DNA of 13,169 nt, taken from positions 1 to 13,169 of the forward strand of contig CAJBVC010000704.1 of the NCBI GenBank assembly GCA_903958915.1, in the 5' to 3' direction. How positions within the stretch are numbered: the stretch's first letter is position 1; each line of letters opens with the position of its first letter. The notes beneath the pieces were generated by a model. That model made no database searches. It had not been told where the DNA came from and worked only from the letters and a program-made list of their open reading frames with translations. The stretch comes from an uncultured beta proteobacterium (GTDB taxonomy: Bacteria > Pseudomonadota > Gammaproteobacteria > Burkholderiales > Burkholderiaceae_C). Of this stretch, positions 11,751 to 13,169 are shown in pieces. The translations under genes were made by a program, and so were the position numbers.

Positions 11751-12803
11751 ATGCGCTGGCCCTGGCAGCGGCGGTCTTCGCGCGACCAGCTCGTGGTGTC
11801 GTGGTCGGACAAGACATTTGCGTTTGTGCGCGCACGTGGCAAGGCCGACGGCAGTTTCGAGGTCCGGCAAATGGGCGTGGAGCGCCAGGGCAGCGATACG
11901 CCTGACGCTTTCGCCCACCGGCTGCAAGCGCTCAACCTGCAGGGGCTCTCGGCGACGGTGATGTTGCGTCCGGAGCAATACCATTTTCTGCAGATTCCAG
12001 CGCCCTCGGTGCCTGCGGAGGAGCTCAAATCCGCCGCGCGCTACCAGATTCGCGATATGGTCGACACCCATATCGACGACCTGACGATGGACGTGTTGTA
12101 CGTGGGCGACGGTCAGCAAAAAACCAATCCGCAGATCTTCGTGGTCGCGGCGAAGACAGCATATATCCGCGCGGCAATGGACCTTGCCAACAGCATGGAC
12201 TGGCCGGTCACTGTCATCGATGTGCAGGAAACCTGCCAGCGCAACCTGCAGACGGCCCTGGCCAAACAGGGCGGCACGCCCGAGCGCGCCGAAGCCTCGA
12301 TGCTGATCACCGATGCGCAGCATGCGCTGTTTACGATCAGCGTGCATGGTGAGCTGTACTACACGCGCCGGCTCGACCTGCCCGAGGGTTTCCTTGGAAT
12401 GCAATGGACGCCGGCAGAGCCAGTCATCGCCGATGCGCCCGATGGCTACACGCCGGTGACCGAGTACGTCCCCGACTATGCCGGCACAGCACCGGGTCTC
12501 GGTGGTGCATCGGCGGCGCTATCTGACGCCGACCGGGCGCAACGCCTGGTGGTGGAGGTGCAGCGCTCGCTCGACCTGTGGGACCGGTCCTGGTCGAGTT
12601 TGCCACTGTCGGGTTTGCGGGTACAGGCGGGTGAACGTTCGGCAGAGCTGGGCACCTGGCTGAGTCGGGAGACCGGGCAAAACGTGACGGCCATGAACCT
12701 GGAGGCGCTGTTCCCCGGTCTGGCCGAGCACAGCGACGTCGATCGCAACTACTGCGTGCCCCTGCTGGGCCTGTTGCTGCGCGACGAGGGCAGTGCTGCC
12801 TGA
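11751..12803 (+). CDS. mshI: MSHA biogenesis protein MshI (PilM-like)
   Basis: The 350-residue product is soluble, without a signal peptide or membrane segment, as expected for the cytoplasmic actin-like PilM/MshI family. Recognised features include QYHFLQIPAPSVPAEELKSA and ARYQIRDMVDTHIDDLTMDV, the counterpart of the PilM segment that precedes its membrane-platform contacts, LDVQET-like VIDVQETCQRN, and a region LITDAQHALFTISVHGELYY at about 185-204, which corresponds to the second phosphate loop of PilM. The Asp-Ile-Gly expected there is T-D-A, and the first phosphate loop (LVVSWSDKTFAFVRA) also lacks the usual Asp-x-Gly, so nucleotide binding may be lost. The role is to form the cytoplasmic ring of the pilus alignment complex with a PilN-like protein, which is encoded 10 bases downstream. 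Base composition is richer in GC than in the mshQ genes. Confidence is high for the family. Confidence 0.88.
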   Translation: MRWPWQRRSSRDQLVVSWSDKTFAFVRARGKADGSFEVRQMGVERQGSDTPDAFAHRLQALNLQGLSATVMLRPEQYHFLQIPAPSVPAEELKSAARYQIRDMVDTHIDDLTMDVLYVGDGQQKTNPQIFVVAAKTAYIRAAMDLANSMDWPVTVIDVQETCQRNLQTALAKQGGTPERAEASMLITDAQHALFTISVHGELYYTRRLDLPEGFLGMQWTPAEPVIADAPDGYTPVTEYVPDYAGTAPGLGGASAALSDADRAQRLVVEVQRSLDLWDRSWSSLPLSGLRVQAGERSAELGTWLSRETGQNVTAMNLEALFPGLAEHSDVDRNYCVPLLGLLLRDEGSAA

Positions 12804-12813
12804 TGGACGCGCC

Positions 12814-13169
12814 ATGACCCAGCAAATCAACCTCTGCGCTGCCACCTTTCGGCCAGTTCGCCAGCGGTTCTCTGCGCTCACTCTGGTGCAGGCGCTGGCG
12901 GCGCTGGTGGTGGTCGGCGGGGCACTGGCGGCCGCCTGGATCTGGAACCTGGAGCAGTCCAGTGCCAGCTACCGCCAGACCACTGCCACCCAGGCGGCCG
13001 AAATTGCCAGCCTGAAGGCGGCCATTGCCCAGAGCCGGGCCAATGCGGCACCGGTCGACCCGGCACTGGTGGCCCAGTTGCAGAATCGCCGTGGCGCCAT
13101 CGCGCAACGCGAGGTTTTGGTGGACGCCGTCAGGAAGGGCATGTTCACGCCTGGCGAAGGGCATTCCGA
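12814..13169 (+). CDS. PilN-like MSHA assembly protein, 5' part
   Basis: The frame is open to the right edge (118 whole codons). The start MTQQINLCAATF has the INL motif by which PilN-type proteins dock into PilM. A membrane segment follows at about residues 24-44 (LVQALAALVVVGGALAAAWIW), then a helical coiled-coil-like periplasmic stretch rich in Ala and Gln. This is the PilN topology; in MSHA loci the gene after mshI is named mshI2 or mshJ depending on annotation, so I give no symbol. The gap from the mshI stop is 10 bases and no strong Shine-Dalgarno is visible, which suggests coupling to mshI. An ATG at 12803, overlapping the mshI stop, gives only four codons. Confidence 0.82.
   Translation, partial: MTQQINLCAATFRPVRQRFSALTLVQALAALVVVGGALAAAWIWNLEQSSASYRQTTATQAAEIASLKAAIAQSRANAAPVDPALVAQLQNRRGAIAQREVLVDAVRKGMFTPGEGHS

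Noticed and set aside
12803..12817. Four-codon frame overlapping the mshI stop as a coupling peptide
   Set aside because: It is too short to support; the PilN-like start at 12814 is explained by its proximity to the mshI stop.
12424..13164. Open frame of 246 codons on the minus strand across the mshI/PilN-like junction
   Set aside because: It is a GC-rich shadow, with Pro/Arg-rich composition, opposite two genes with family motifs.

Overview
The window looks like part of an MSHA-type (mannose-sensitive haemagglutinin) type IV pilus locus of a Gram-negative proteobacterium. The DUF6701-type MshQ proteins and general sequence style suggest a betaproteobacterium, perhaps Burkholderiales; that is an inference from protein recognition, not a search. 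Every supported gene is on the + strand and packed head to tail, and no tRNA, rRNA, insertion sequence or CRISPR array was seen.

Layout. (1) 1-767: the 3' part of mshO, a PilW-like minor pilin; its start lies outside the window. (2) 764-1487: a two-gene module of a minimal nucleotidyltransferase (MNT, MntA-like) and a HEPN-domain protein. It sits exactly between mshO and mshP, joined on both sides by 4-base stop/start overlaps. (3) 1484-2023: mshP, a PilX-like minor pilin. (4) 2079-7400 and 7486-11622: two tandem, very large, exported MshQ-like proteins. The first has a signal peptide, a Cys-bounded beta-solenoid, six Calx-beta repeats, a DUF642/CBM-like domain and a DUF6701 region. The second has a signal peptide, a short inserted beta module, a nidogen-like sheet domain, a LamG-type jellyroll and a DUF6701 region. 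Their last 140 residues align without gaps and differ at about 26 positions by hand count, although the rest is divergent. (5) 11623-11750: a spacer with a GC hairpin. (6) 11751-12803 and 12814-13169 (cut by the window end): mshI (PilM-like) and a PilN-like gene, which start the inner-membrane assembly part of the pilus system.

How the parts fit: MshO and MshP would be minor pilins of the MSHA fibre, the MshQ proteins the large exported adhesin-like partners, probably at the tip as PilY1 is in other type IV pili (inference), and MshI/PilN the inner-membrane alignment platform. The most unusual features are the HEPN-MNT pair wired into the pilin operon by translational overlaps, a run of eight G inside the first mshQ whose slippage by one base either way would remove the DUF6701 region, and the tandem pair of MshQ proteins with different binding modules on a shared C-terminal end. 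Each mshQ is also preceded by a 15-16 codon mini-ORF whose stop overlaps the mshQ start. Together these could form a switchable two-adhesin pilus with an embedded toxin-antitoxin-like module; this is a hypothesis, not something the sequence proves.
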